DNA of 64,000 nt from CBDCBA01 sp965214125 (GTDB taxonomy: Bacteria > Planctomycetota > Phycisphaerae > Tepidisphaerales > Tepidisphaeraceae). This document shows, piece after piece, positions 43,952 to 53,244 of this stretch (position 1 is its first letter; each line of letters starts with the position of its first letter). Below the pieces are notes generated by a model that saw only the letters and a list, made by a program, of their open reading frames with translations, had not been told where the DNA came from and did no database searches. The stretch lies in the NCBI GenBank assembly GCA_965214125.1, contig CBDCBA010000027.1:186001-250000 (forward strand), written 5' to 3'. The position numbers and the translations under genes are program-made.

Positions 43952-46678
43952 GTGACGACGATCTCCACGAAATCCAACCCGCACGGCTCGCCGGGCCAGC
44001 GACGGCCGCAGCGTCGCTCGCGCCTCGTCGGCGGCATCGGCGCGGCGCTGAGCCCGCGCGACGTCGCGTTCGTCCTGTTTCGCCACAAGCGCAAGGTGGT
44101 CGCGGCGTTCCTGCTCGTGGGCGCGCTGGCGACGATCGCGGCGCTGGCGATGCCCAACCGCTACCAGTCGGCGGCCAAGCTCCAGGTGAAGCTCGGGCGC
44201 GAGAGCGTGACCGTCGACCCGACCGCCACGATCGGCCAAACGTTCACGCCGATGCAAAACCGTGACCTCGAGCTCAACAGCGAGCTCGAGATCCTCGCCA
44301 GCCGCGAGGTGGCCGAGGCCGTCGCGACCACGGTGGGCCCGGCCGCCATCACCGGCGATGCCAAGGCGACGCTCGACGACGCCATCCGCGAGGTGCGCGA
44401 CTCGGCCGCCCTGGCCATGACGCCCGGCACCGCGAGCCTGACGATTGAGTACGTCGCCCGCTCCCCCACGCTCGCCCGCGACGTGACGGCGGCGTACATC
44501 GACAGCTACCTCACGCTCCGCCAGCGCGTGTACCGCAACAGCAACAGCCAGGGCTTTTTCGCCGAGCAACACGCCCGCGCCCAGCGCGAGCTCGACACCG
44601 TCCAGACCGAGCTTCGCGAGCTGAAGGATCGCACCGGCGTCGCCGACCTGGCGACGCAGCGGGCCAACCTGCTCGACCGGATCAGCGCCCTGGAAAGCCA
44701 GCTCGACGCCAGCCGCGCCACGCTCGCCGGCAGCCGCGCCACGATTGGCGAGCTCGCCGCAGCGCTGGAGAAGGCACCGGAGCAGGTGATCACCAGCCGC
44801 ACCACCAACTCGCCGCTGAGCAGCATTGAGTCGCTACGCCAGCGCCTGGTCGATTTGCGCCTGGAAGAGCAGGATTTGGCGTCGCGCTACGTCGAGACGA
44901 GCCCCCCGGTCGTGGCCGTCCGCGAGCAGATCACCAAGGCGGAAAAGCTGCTGAACGACGCCAAGGCCGAAGCGCAGGAGACAACCGGCATCAACCGCGT
45001 CCGCGAGGAGCTGGCGATGCAGGTTGAAACCGAGCGTGCCGCCGTCGCCGCAGGGGAGGCGAAGGTCGAGCGGCTGTCGCTCGACCTCGACCGCGCCAAA
45101 AGCGGGCTGGCGTTGCTGAACAGCTCGCAAATCGAGTTCGACGACCTGACGCGCCGCCTGGCCATCGCCGCCGACAACGTGCAGCGGTACGCGGAGAAGC
45201 GCGAGGAGGTGCGCATCGACCAGGCGCTCGAGGCGGACCAGATCACGAACATCAGCGTGGTCGACGGCGCGAGCCTGCCGGTGCGGCCGGCGGCGCCCAA
45301 CCGCAAGCTGCTGCTGATCGCCGGCTGGCTGATGGCCCTGCTGTCGGCCGGGGCGACGGCGTTCGCGGCCGAGGCGCTGGATCACACGGTCAAGCGGCCC
45401 GAGGACCTGAACAAGCTCGCCGGCCGCGCCGACCCGGCGATGCTCGACTCGACCGTCAGCATCCCCCGCTTGCGCAGCGGCCAGGCGGTCGCAAAGCCAT
45501 TGGCCGCTTACGCCGACGATCTTGCCGCGAGCTTGAGCGCCGTCTTCGACACCGCGGGCCAGCAGAGCAGCCGCGCCGTCGCCGGGACGCGCGGCGCATT
45601 GCACGCCACCCTGCACCTGGGCGGCGTGACGATCCGGGCGATCGGCTGGGCCATCGGCGCCACGCTGATCGGCATCGGCAACGCCGTTGTCAACGCCGTC
45701 ATGTGGCCCGTTCACTGGTTCCGAAGCGAGCGCGACGCCGAGCGGCGCGCCCAGCAGGAGCACGCGCTGGCGCTCGATGAAGGGCCGGGCCTGGCGCTGA
45801 ACGAGGGGCTGGTGTCGGAGTACGAGGAGTTGCAGGACGAAGACTTGGGCGAGGAGGATCGCCCCGAGCCCAAGGCCGAGCCCGAGCGGCGCACGGGGCG
45901 GTCGCTGCGACTGGTGCTTTGGGCCGCCCGCCGCGAGGTGGCGGCGATGTTCCGGCGCGACAAGCGCCCCAACCTGCAACTAAGCGACCGCCGCCACCGC
46001 ACCGCTGCCGCCACCGCCGTCTGGCGTTCGGCGCGCGGGCTCGTGGAACAGCTTGTGGCCGAAAGCGAGGTCAACGGCTTGGGCGAGCGCGTGCCGCCGA
46101 CGGTCGCCGTCGTCGCCGCCCGGCCCGAAAGCGGCGCGACAACCGTCGCCGCCCACCTTGCGGCCGTCATCGCCGAGCGCGTGGTCGAGAACGCCGAGCA
46201 TCGCAACGGCGAGATTCAGGACAAGCGGCCGGTGCTGCTCCTTCAGATCATCGAGCCGGGCCCGAGCGGTCCGCAGCCGGCGGTGATCGATGGTGAGGAC
46301 GGCGAACATATCAATCGCGTTACCCGCACGCCCGTGTCGGGGCTGGAACGGGCCGAGGTGATGACCTTGCGCACGAGCGAGATTCGCCGCGCCCTCAACG
46401 TGGCTCGCCGGTCGTGGCGACACGTGATCCTCGACTTGCCGCCGGTCTTCGCCGACCTTGACAGTCACGGCGTGGTGCAGGGCGTGCGCGAGGATGCCGG
46501 GCCGCGGCTGGCGGCGCTGTGCGACGCGAGCGTGCTCGTGCTGGAGTCCGGAAAGCTGCGTCGCGAGGCGGCCGGGCGCGCGCTTGAACGCCTCGACCGC
46601 GCCGGCACGCCGGCGAGCGTCCTCGTGCTGAACAAGCGCGATTACCCCGTCCCGCAGTGGATCTACAAGCGCGCCTAG
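43952..46678 (+). CDS. Wzz chain-length regulator fused to a degenerate BY-kinase-like ATPase
   Basis: A 908-residue inner-membrane protein. The Wzz domain has TM1 (VVAAFLLVGALATIAALAMP), a long periplasmic coiled region (EQHARAQRELDTVQTELREL) and TM2 (LLIAGWLMALLSAGATAFAA). After TM2 comes an unusual third hydrophobic stretch (GGVTIRAIGWAIGATLIGIG) and an acidic linker. The C-terminal ATPase-like domain has ARPESGATTVAAHLA where Walker A should be, lacking its lysine, and HVILDLPPVF as the Walker A'/B-type strand. A C-terminal Tyr cluster is reduced to two Tyr. It probably controls chain length without normal autokinase activity. The GTG at 43952 is chosen for its AAGGA site; a TTG at 43898 is the alternative. 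Confidence 0.85.
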   Translation: MTTISTKSNPHGSPGQRRPQRRSRLVGGIGAALSPRDVAFVLFRHKRKVVAAFLLVGALATIAALAMPNRYQSAAKLQVKLGRESVTVDPTATIGQTFTPMQNRDLELNSELEILASREVAEAVATTVGPAAITGDAKATLDDAIREVRDSAALAMTPGTASLTIEYVARSPTLARDVTAAYIDSYLTLRQRVYRNSNSQGFFAEQHARAQRELDTVQTELRELKDRTGVADLATQRANLLDRISALESQLDASRATLAGSRATIGELAAALEKAPEQVITSRTTNSPLSSIESLRQRLVDLRLEEQDLASRYVETSPPVVAVREQITKAEKLLNDAKAEAQETTGINRVREELAMQVETERAAVAAGEAKVERLSLDLDRAKSGLALLNSSQIEFDDLTRRLAIAADNVQRYAEKREEVRIDQALEADQITNISVVDGASLPVRPAAPNRKLLLIAGWLMALLSAGATAFAAEALDHTVKRPEDLNKLAGRADPAMLDSTVSIPRLRSGQAVAKPLAAYADDLAASLSAVFDTAGQQSSRAVAGTRGALHATLHLGGVTIRAIGWAIGATLIGIGNAVVNAVMWPVHWFRSERDAERRAQQEHALALDEGPGLALNEGLVSEYEELQDEDLGEEDRPEPKAEPERRTGRSLRLVLWAARREVAAMFRRDKRPNLQLSDRRHRTAAATAVWRSARGLVEQLVAESEVNGLGERVPPTVAVVAARPESGATTVAAHLAAVIAERVVENAEHRNGEIQDKRPVLLLQIIEPGPSGPQPAVIDGEDGEHINRVTRTPVSGLERAEVMTLRTSEIRRALNVARRSWRHVILDLPPVFADLDSHGVVQGVREDAGPRLAALCDASVLVLESGKLRREAAGRALERLDRAGTPASVLVLNKRDYPVPQWIYKRA

Positions 46679-46699
46679 CCTGCCGCCGCACCGAATCGC

Positions 46700-48010
46700 A
46701 TGGACGCGAACGCCGCCGTTGCCCCCGCCGCCGGACACCCCGGCCCGTCGCTTGCGCGGCGGGCGCGGGCGGCGTCCGACCGCTTCGGCCGCCTCGGGGT
46801 CTCGCTCGTCGATCAGGCGAGCGTTAGCGCGACGAACTTCCTGACCGGCGTGCTGATCGGCCGGGCGTGCTCGCAGGAACAGCTTGGCCTCTACGGCATC
46901 GGGCTGGCCGTGCTGCTGATCATCACCGAGTTCCATCAAGCCTTTGTCAGCACGCCGCACCAGGTGCTCTACCCGAAGTGGACCGATGCCGTCGCGCGTC
47001 GCCGATTCAACGGCAGCGCGTTGCTGCACTCGCTGTCGATCGGCGTGGTTGCCGGCGTTGGCCTCGCGGTGGCGGGCGCGGTTGTCGGCGGTGAAATCGG
47101 CGGGGCGCTGCTGGCGTTGGCGGTGGCGGCGTGGGCGGTGCTGGCGCGGCACTTCGCGCGGCTCTTCAGTTTCACGACGCTCCGCCCCTCTGCGGCGTTG
47201 GCACTCGACGGCGGCGTCGCGCTGTTGCAACTCGGCGGGCTGGCGGTGCTCGCGTGGACTGGCCGACTCTCGGCGACCAGCGCCTTCCTGTGGATCGGCC
47301 TGGCCAACCTTGCCTCGCTCGTCGCCTGGCTGCTGCCGCTGCGGCGCGAGTTCGCGCCCTCGCCCCAGCACGCGCTCGCGGACGTGAAGACGACGTGGCC
47401 GCTGTCGCGGTGGATCGTGCTCAGCGGGATCACGTGGACGCTTGGCATGCACGCCTACCCGCTGCTCGTCGGCGGCCTGCGCAGCGCGGCGGAGGCGGGC
47501 GTCTGGACCGCCTGCTTCGGCATCGCCGCCCTCGCGAACCCGCTCTTGATGGGCGTGCAGAACTGGCTCGGCCCCGCCGTCGCCCACGCCGCGACCGACC
47601 GATCTGCCGCCGACTTCCGAAGACTCGTCCTGCACGCCTCGGCCGCGTTTGGCCTGCTAATGGTGCCGGTCGTGCTGGGCACGTTCTTATTCGGCGACCT
47701 GCTCGTGCAGGCGTACGGGCCGGAGTACGCCGAGCACGGATCGCTCGTCGCGCTGCTCACCCTCGCGACGCTGTGCCACGCCGTCGGCTTCCCCAGCGCC
47801 CGCGGCCTCTTCGCCGACGGCCACGCGATCCACGACTTTCTCGGCAACGTTGTCACGCTCGCCCTGCTGCTGGCGGTGGGTATCTGGCTCGTGAGCGCGT
47901 TCGGCGTGACGGGGGCCGCGTGGTCCTTCGTGATCGGCCTCGCCGCCGGCAACGCCTACCGCCTGATCGCCTTCCTCTGCCTCGCCGGGAAGCAGGAGGT
48001 CGCCGCGTGA
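46700..48010 (+). CDS. Polysaccharide flippase (MATE/MVF superfamily, Wzx-like)
   Basis: A 436-residue integral membrane protein with about 12 hydrophobic segments, from SLVDQASVSATNFLTGVLIG to a last helix near LIAFLCLAGKQ. The opening VDQASVSATNFLTGVLIGR matches Wzx-type flippases that move lipid-linked repeat units across the inner membrane. It lies 21 bases after the Wzz-like gene, and its stop overlaps the next gene (GTGA). Specificity for the repeat unit is inferred from context only. Confidence 0.88.
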   Translation: MDANAAVAPAAGHPGPSLARRARAASDRFGRLGVSLVDQASVSATNFLTGVLIGRACSQEQLGLYGIGLAVLLIITEFHQAFVSTPHQVLYPKWTDAVARRRFNGSALLHSLSIGVVAGVGLAVAGAVVGGEIGGALLALAVAAWAVLARHFARLFSFTTLRPSAALALDGGVALLQLGGLAVLAWTGRLSATSAFLWIGLANLASLVAWLLPLRREFAPSPQHALADVKTTWPLSRWIVLSGITWTLGMHAYPLLVGGLRSAAEAGVWTACFGIAALANPLLMGVQNWLGPAVAHAATDRSAADFRRLVLHASAAFGLLMVPVVLGTFLFGDLLVQAYGPEYAEHGSLVALLTLATLCHAVGFPSARGLFADGHAIHDFLGNVVTLALLLAVGIWLVSAFGVTGAAWSFVIGLAAGNAYRLIAFLCLAGKQEVAA

Positions 48011-49380
48011 GCACGGCCGTTGACGCATTTGCGATTGGTCCCGACGCGGACGATGCGCCGCGCGTGGTCGACGCCTCTCCGTCGCGCTGGCGGCGGTGGG
48101 CGTTGTGCGTGGCGCTATTCGGCTGCTTCTTCTTCGCCACGCAGGACGTCAACTCGCCGATCGTCTGGCGCGGCGTGGACGAGGGACGGGCGCAGGACTT
48201 TATCGACCGCGTCGCGCAGGGGCAGGCGGCGCGGCAGGTCGGGTTCCTGGCGCTCGCAGGGCTGTCGACGCTGGCGATCCTGCTGCCGGACCGTCGGCCG
48301 ATCGTGCGGCGGGTCGATTGGCTGGTGGTCTACCCGCTCGTCGCGCTGGTCGCGTGGTCGTTCGCCTCGCTGCTGTGGAGCCACGACGCGGCGCTGACGG
48401 CCAAGCGATTGGTCGTCTTCGCGGCCTTCGCGCTGGCGACGGTGGCGATCGCCAAGCACTTCACGCTGCGCGACGTGGTGGCCGCGACAATCTTCTACGG
48501 CCTGGCGAGCTACGCCGTCGGCCTCTACGCGGAGCTCGCTAGCGGCCTGGGCCTCGCCGCCGGACCGGACGGCTTTCGTCTTGCCGGCGCGATGCACCCG
48601 AACCACCTCGGCCTCACCAGCGCGGTGCTGGCGCTGGCCGCCCTGCACGGCTGGACGACGAGCCGGACCGGCGGGCGACGCGCCTGCTTCGCCGCCATGA
48701 TCGTGCTGGCCGTGGTCGTGCTGCTGCTGACGAAAAGCCGCACGTCGCTTGCGGCGGGCGTCGTGGCATTCGGGCTGATGGCCGGCCTGCGCTCGCGACC
48801 CGCCGCCGCCATGGGCGTGCTGCTGGCGGGCCTGTGCCTCTTCGGGCTGGGGCTGTTTCTGGTGGAGGCCGGCGTGCTCGGGCCGGTGTGGGAGGCGGCC
48901 TTGCTCGGCCGGCAAACGAGCAACGTCCGCACGCTCACGGGCCGGACCGACATCTGGGCGTACGCTTTGCGCGTGTTGCTGGCCGATCCCGCTCGCCTCC
49001 TGGTCGGATTTGGCCACGACACATTCTGGAACGAGACCCACACCGCCGGCGTCAGCCGTGCCGTCGGCTACTCGATCAGCGAGGCGCACAACGCCTACCT
49101 CGAACGGATGCTGAACCTGGGCATCGTCGGCCTGCTGTGCGCGACCACCGCGAGCGTCGCCGCCGGCTGGCGTTGGCTGGCGACGGGCCGCACGCGCCGC
49201 GGTCGCTGGCGTGCCGATGCCGCGTTCGCCGTGGCGTTGATCTTCCTCTCGCTCGTCCACGGCGTCGCCGAATCGACCTTCGCGCACGCGCAGTTCGTGA
49301 CGCTAATGCTCTTCGCCTGCCTCGCCCTCGCCGCGGCGCGACCGGTGGATTTAGCCGACGATTCTAGGAGAGTGGCGTGA
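48007..49380 (+). CDS. O-antigen ligase/polymerase-like membrane protein (Wzy-like)
   Basis: A 457-residue membrane protein with about 10-12 hydrophobic segments. It has the Wzy_C/O-antigen-ligase segment GRTDIWAYALRVLLADP and SEAHNAYLERMLNLGIVGLL, in which an H-N-x-Y-L motif is typical. In this locus it most likely polymerises repeat units delivered by the flippase. The start is a GTG at 48007, coupled to the flippase stop. Its own stop overlaps the next glycosyltransferase (GTGA at 49377-49380). Confidence 0.88.
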   Translation: MSTAVDAFAIGPDADDAPRVVDASPSRWRRWALCVALFGCFFFATQDVNSPIVWRGVDEGRAQDFIDRVAQGQAARQVGFLALAGLSTLAILLPDRRPIVRRVDWLVVYPLVALVAWSFASLLWSHDAALTAKRLVVFAAFALATVAIAKHFTLRDVVAATIFYGLASYAVGLYAELASGLGLAAGPDGFRLAGAMHPNHLGLTSAVLALAALHGWTTSRTGGRRACFAAMIVLAVVVLLLTKSRTSLAAGVVAFGLMAGLRSRPAAAMGVLLAGLCLFGLGLFLVEAGVLGPVWEAALLGRQTSNVRTLTGRTDIWAYALRVLLADPARLLVGFGHDTFWNETHTAGVSRAVGYSISEAHNAYLERMLNLGIVGLLCATTASVAAGWRWLATGRTRRGRWRADAAFAVALIFLSLVHGVAESTFAHAQFVTLMLFACLALAAARPVDLADDSRRVA

Positions 49381-50558
49381 CGCCGTCGCCGCTTCCGAGC
49401 AACCCGCGCGTCCTGCTGATCGCCGCCGATTTCCCCCCGGACGTCAACGGCATCGGCGACTACGTTGGTCGTCTCGCGGGCCACCTCGCCGCGCGCGGCG
49501 GCCGGGTCAGCGTGCTCACGCGAACCGTGGAGGACGACGGCGTCGAACGCCCCTTCGACGTGCATCGCCTGATCGGCGATTGGTCGCTGTCTCGGCTCGA
49601 CTGGCTGGCGGACTTCTGCCGCGACTTCGACGTGGTTCACCTGCAATATCCCGGCGTCGCCAGCGGGCGGTCGATGCTGCTCCACTGCCTGCCGATGGCG
49701 CTGCGCCGCCGCACGGGTGGGTGGGGCGGGCGGGTCAGGAGCGTGGCCACGTTCCACGAGTTCCGCTCGATGCGCACACGCTGGCGCGTGCGGGCGAGCG
49801 TGATGTTGCGCGGGCTCGACCGGGCGGTGGTCGTCGACGCCCAAGACGCGCCGCCGATCCGGCGGTGGTCGCGACTGTACCGACCGCTCGCGGGGCCGCC
49901 GCCGATCGAGGCGGTGCCGATCGCGCCCAACATCCAGGTGCTGCCCCGCACGGAGGCCGACCGCCAACGGTGGCGTAACGAGATTGGTTTGGCCGCGGAC
50001 GAGACGGCCGTCGCCTTCTTCGGCATCATCTACGAGCACAAGGGCATCGGCGAGTTGCTCCGGGCGGTCGAGCGGCTGCGGCGCGACGGGCGGCGCGTGA
50101 GGCCGGTTGTGGTCGGCAACTTTGACCGCGACGCCGAGTGGCGGTCGGCGCTTGAAACGCTGCTCGGCCGGCCGCACGTGATCTGGCAGAGCGACGCGGA
50201 CTCGCGCCGCGTGAGCGAGCTGCTGCACGCCTGCGACCTCGCGGCCCTGCCGTACTACAGCGGGTCGGCCCCCAACCGCAGCGCCCTGCTGACCTGCCTG
50301 GCCCACGATCTCGCCACCGTAACCACCGACGGCCCCACGACGCCGCGTGACTTCGTGGAGGACTGCCGCATCGGGTACGTCCCTCCGCGCGATGCGGACG
50401 CGCTCGCGGACGCGCTCGCGGGCCTGTGCGACGACCCGGCGCGGCGGCGCGAGCTGGCGGCGGTCGGCCGTGCGTACGCCGGGCGGTACGCTTGGCCAGC
50501 CGTGGCCGAGCAGCACGCGGCGCTCTACGCGGCGTTGGCGGGGCCGCCCGATAAGTAA
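49377..50558 (+). CDS. GT4 glycosyltransferase
   Basis: A 393-residue GT-B enzyme. The N-terminal loop VLLIAADFPPDVNGIGDYVG is typical of GT4 glycosyltransferases. The C-terminal donor domain has FFGIIYEHKGIGELLRAVER and an ALPYYSGSAPNRSALLTCLA region instead of the common E-x7-E, a variant that may alter catalysis. The start is a GTG coupled to the polymerase gene. It presumably adds one sugar of the exopolysaccharide repeat unit. Confidence 0.87.
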   Translation: MTPSPLPSNPRVLLIAADFPPDVNGIGDYVGRLAGHLAARGGRVSVLTRTVEDDGVERPFDVHRLIGDWSLSRLDWLADFCRDFDVVHLQYPGVASGRSMLLHCLPMALRRRTGGWGGRVRSVATFHEFRSMRTRWRVRASVMLRGLDRAVVVDAQDAPPIRRWSRLYRPLAGPPPIEAVPIAPNIQVLPRTEADRQRWRNEIGLAADETAVAFFGIIYEHKGIGELLRAVERLRRDGRRVRPVVVGNFDRDAEWRSALETLLGRPHVIWQSDADSRRVSELLHACDLAALPYYSGSAPNRSALLTCLAHDLATVTTDGPTTPRDFVEDCRIGYVPPRDADALADALAGLCDDPARRRELAAVGRAYAGRYAWPAVAEQHAALYAALAGPPDK

Positions 50559-50600
50559 GGTTTGCCCGCAGTCGGGCGGGCGGTATGAGAAGTAAGGTGT

Positions 50601-52007
50601 GTGCCGTTGTTGGACACGCCCGCCCTCGAACCCGCCTTGTCCCGCCGCCCGCCATTCGCGGTCGAGCCGCTCGCGTTCGAGCACGCCGACGCGCCCGCCC
50701 TCTCCACGTGGGACGTGCCCGAGGCCGACCGCGTCCTCAATGCCAGCGGCGAGCCGCTGCGGGTGCTGAACCTCCACAACATCCACGCCGAGCGCGGCGG
50801 CGTCGAGGTCTATTTCGACGCGATGACCGACGTGCTTCGCGCCCACGGCCACCAGGTCGAGACCTTTACCCGCGACAGCGGCGACATCCGCTCCTCTCTA
50901 CAAAAAGTGCGAGCGTTTGCCACGGCCATCCACTCGCCGGCATCGCGCGAGGCGGTGCGCGGCGTGATCGAGCGCGAGCGGATCAACCTCGTCCACCTGC
51001 ACAACGTCTGGCCCCTTATCAGCTTCAGCATTCTGGCCGCTTGTCGCGAGGCGTTTGGCGGGCGTGGGGTGCCGGTGGTGATGAGCGTTCACGACTACAA
51101 GACGACCTGCCCCGCCGGCCAGCATCGCCGCAACGGCAAGGTCTGCACAAAGTGCCTCGGCGGCAACGAGCATTGGGCGGCCATCCACGGCTGCCGGCAG
51201 AACCGCGTCTGGAGCACCGCCTACGCCGTCCGCAATGTCGTCACACGCCGGCGCCGGCTGTTGAGCGACGGCATCACGCTTCACCTGCCCTGCTCGAACT
51301 TCGTGCGCGACCACCTCGCCACGGCCGGGTACGACCCGGAGCGGATGCGCGTGATCCCGAACTTCACCGCCCTGCCGGACGAGACGGTCGACCCGGTGGC
51401 AAAGGCGAGGGCGCCCCACATCGGGTTCGTCGGCCGGGTGAGCCCGGAGAAGGGGCTGGACGTCCTGCTCGACGCCGCCCGCCGCACCGGGCTGCCGGTG
51501 AAGATCGCCGGCGACGCCTCGGCCATGCCGGAACTGGTGGCAAGCGCCCCGCCGAACGTGGAGTTCGTGGGCCGGCTCAGTCGCGAGGCGTTGCCCGCGT
51601 TCTTCCGCGACTGCCGCCTGAGCGTTGTGCCGAGCAACTGGCTCGAGTGCTTCGGCATCGTCAGTGCCGAGGCGCAGGGTTACGGCACGCCGGTGATCGC
51701 CAGCGATATCGGCGGGCTCGGCGAGACGGTGCAGGACGGCGTTACCGGCCGCCTCGTGCCGCCGGGCGACCCGGCGGCGCTGGCGGCGGCGATGACGTCG
51801 CTGTGGAACGACCCCGTGACGATCGCCGGCATGAGCCGGGCCGCGCAACAGCGGGCGCGGCGGGAGTTCTCGACAGACGTGTTTTACCGTCGCTTGGCCG
51901 GCGCGTACGAGCGGGCGTGCGCGCTGCATCGTGCCGATGCAGAGGGGGGCGGCCGCGCGCGGTTCGTCTCCCTGCCCCAGATCGAGGCCGAGGCCGCACA
52001 TGCGTGA
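50601..52007 (+). CDS. GT4 glycosyltransferase
   Basis: A 468-residue GT-B enzyme. The N-terminal domain opens VLNLHNIHAERGGVEVYFDA, and a cysteine-bearing insert (CPAGQHRRNGKVCTKCLGGN) resembles glycosyltransferase subgroups with a small zinc-like insert. The C-terminal donor site has IGFVGRVSPEKGLDVLLDAA and VPSNWLECFGIVSAEAQGYG, with the E-x7-E-like spacing. GTG start at 50601 preceded by AAGGTG. It probably adds a further sugar to the repeat unit. Confidence 0.88.
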   Translation: MPLLDTPALEPALSRRPPFAVEPLAFEHADAPALSTWDVPEADRVLNASGEPLRVLNLHNIHAERGGVEVYFDAMTDVLRAHGHQVETFTRDSGDIRSSLQKVRAFATAIHSPASREAVRGVIERERINLVHLHNVWPLISFSILAACREAFGGRGVPVVMSVHDYKTTCPAGQHRRNGKVCTKCLGGNEHWAAIHGCRQNRVWSTAYAVRNVVTRRRRLLSDGITLHLPCSNFVRDHLATAGYDPERMRVIPNFTALPDETVDPVAKARAPHIGFVGRVSPEKGLDVLLDAARRTGLPVKIAGDASAMPELVASAPPNVEFVGRLSREALPAFFRDCRLSVVPSNWLECFGIVSAEAQGYGTPVIASDIGGLGETVQDGVTGRLVPPGDPAALAAAMTSLWNDPVTIAGMSRAAQQRARREFSTDVFYRRLAGAYERACALHRADAEGGGRARFVSLPQIEAEAAHA

Positions 52008-53223
52008 TTGCGAACCAGAACAACCCATGCGCATCGCCGTGATCGGCGGGCGCGGCATGCCGAGCGACTACAGCGGGATCGAGCGCATCTGGGAGGAGCT
52101 TTACCCCCTGCTCGCCGCCCGCGGCCACGCGATCACTGCATACTGCCGGCCAGGCGTGATCGACGCCGAGTTGGGTATGCACAAGGGCGTGCGGCTCGTC
52201 ACCACGCCCGCACCCGGACCCGACGCGGCCCAGACGCTCAGCCACACGCGGGCCTCCATTCTGCACGCCGCCCGCTGCGGCGATGTGCACGCGGGCGGGA
52301 AACCCTTCGACCTGGTAGCCCTGCACGCGCTGCCGCCGCAGTGGTTCGTGCCGCTGGCAAAACGCCTGGGCCTGACCGTGGCCAGCCACGTGCACGGGCT
52401 CGACTGGCAGCGTGCCAAGTGGAAGAACGCGGCGCTGGGCATCGGGAGCTGCATCATCCGCGCCGGCGAACGCCGCATGGTGCGCGAGGCCGATGCCATC
52501 AGCGTTTGTGCGGAAAATCTGCGCGACTACTACCAGACCGCCTACGGCAAGGCGGTCGACGTGATTCCCAACGGCGTCGTTCCCGACGGTGGGCCGGCCA
52601 CGCCCTGCCGCGAACCCCTCGACGTCCACGGCCTCGTTGCCGGTCGCTACGTTGTCAGCGTCGGGCGCATCGTGCCGGAGAAGCGGATCGAAGATTCGAT
52701 TATCGCATTCCTGCAAGCGGTCGAACACCAGCCGGCCCTGGCGGACTGCAAGCTCGCGATTGCCGGCACGGGCAGCGGCCAGTACATGGACGAGATCCGC
52801 AGGCAGGCCGACCGGAGCAACGGCCGCGTGAAGCTCGTCGGCCACCTCGGGGCCAATTGCGTCGACGGCCTCTTCCGCCTGGCGGCCGCGTACGTGACGT
52901 CGAGCGAACTCGAAGGCCTGCCCAGCAGCGTGTGCGAGGCGATGGAGCGCTCGACGCCGATCGTCGCGAGCGACATCCCGCCGCACCGGCAGTTGCTGGA
53001 GACGGTGGCGCATCACGGGCTGCTCTTCCCGGTGGGCGACGCCGCCGCGTCCGCCGAACGGCTGCGCCGCGTGCTGCTTGATCGGGATCTGGCCGACACC
53101 GTGGCGGCCGAGCAGAAGCGGCACATCCGCGCCCACTACAGTTGGCCGGTGCTGGCCGGGCGGTTCGAGTCGTTCTACCGCGAGGTCGTCGCGAGCCGCG
53201 GCGTGGCGTCGCGCGCGGCGTGA
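52000..53223 (+). CDS. GT4 glycosyltransferase (DUF1972/RfaB-like N-terminus)
   Basis: A 407-residue GT-B enzyme with the opening MRIAVIGGRGMPSDYSGIER, a known N-terminal form of rhamnosyl/glycosyltransferases. The donor domain has VVSVGRIVPEKRIEDSIIAF and SSELEGLPSSVCEAMERSTP, with its catalytic-type glutamates. Two starts are possible: the ATG at 52000 has GAGG six bases upstream and overlaps the previous stop by 8 bases; the ATG at 52027 gives the canonical N-terminus without a ribosome site. It is the last glycosyltransferase of the locus. Confidence 0.87.
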   Translation: MRDCEPEQPMRIAVIGGRGMPSDYSGIERIWEELYPLLAARGHAITAYCRPGVIDAELGMHKGVRLVTTPAPGPDAAQTLSHTRASILHAARCGDVHAGGKPFDLVALHALPPQWFVPLAKRLGLTVASHVHGLDWQRAKWKNAALGIGSCIIRAGERRMVREADAISVCAENLRDYYQTAYGKAVDVIPNGVVPDGGPATPCREPLDVHGLVAGRYVVSVGRIVPEKRIEDSIIAFLQAVEHQPALADCKLAIAGTGSGQYMDEIRRQADRSNGRVKLVGHLGANCVDGLFRLAAAYVTSSELEGLPSSVCEAMERSTPIVASDIPPHRQLLETVAHHGLLFPVGDAAASAERLRRVLLDRDLADTVAAEQKRHIRAHYSWPVLAGRFESFYREVVASRGVASRAA

Positions 53224-53244
53224 AACCGCGTAAGGTGGCCGCCC

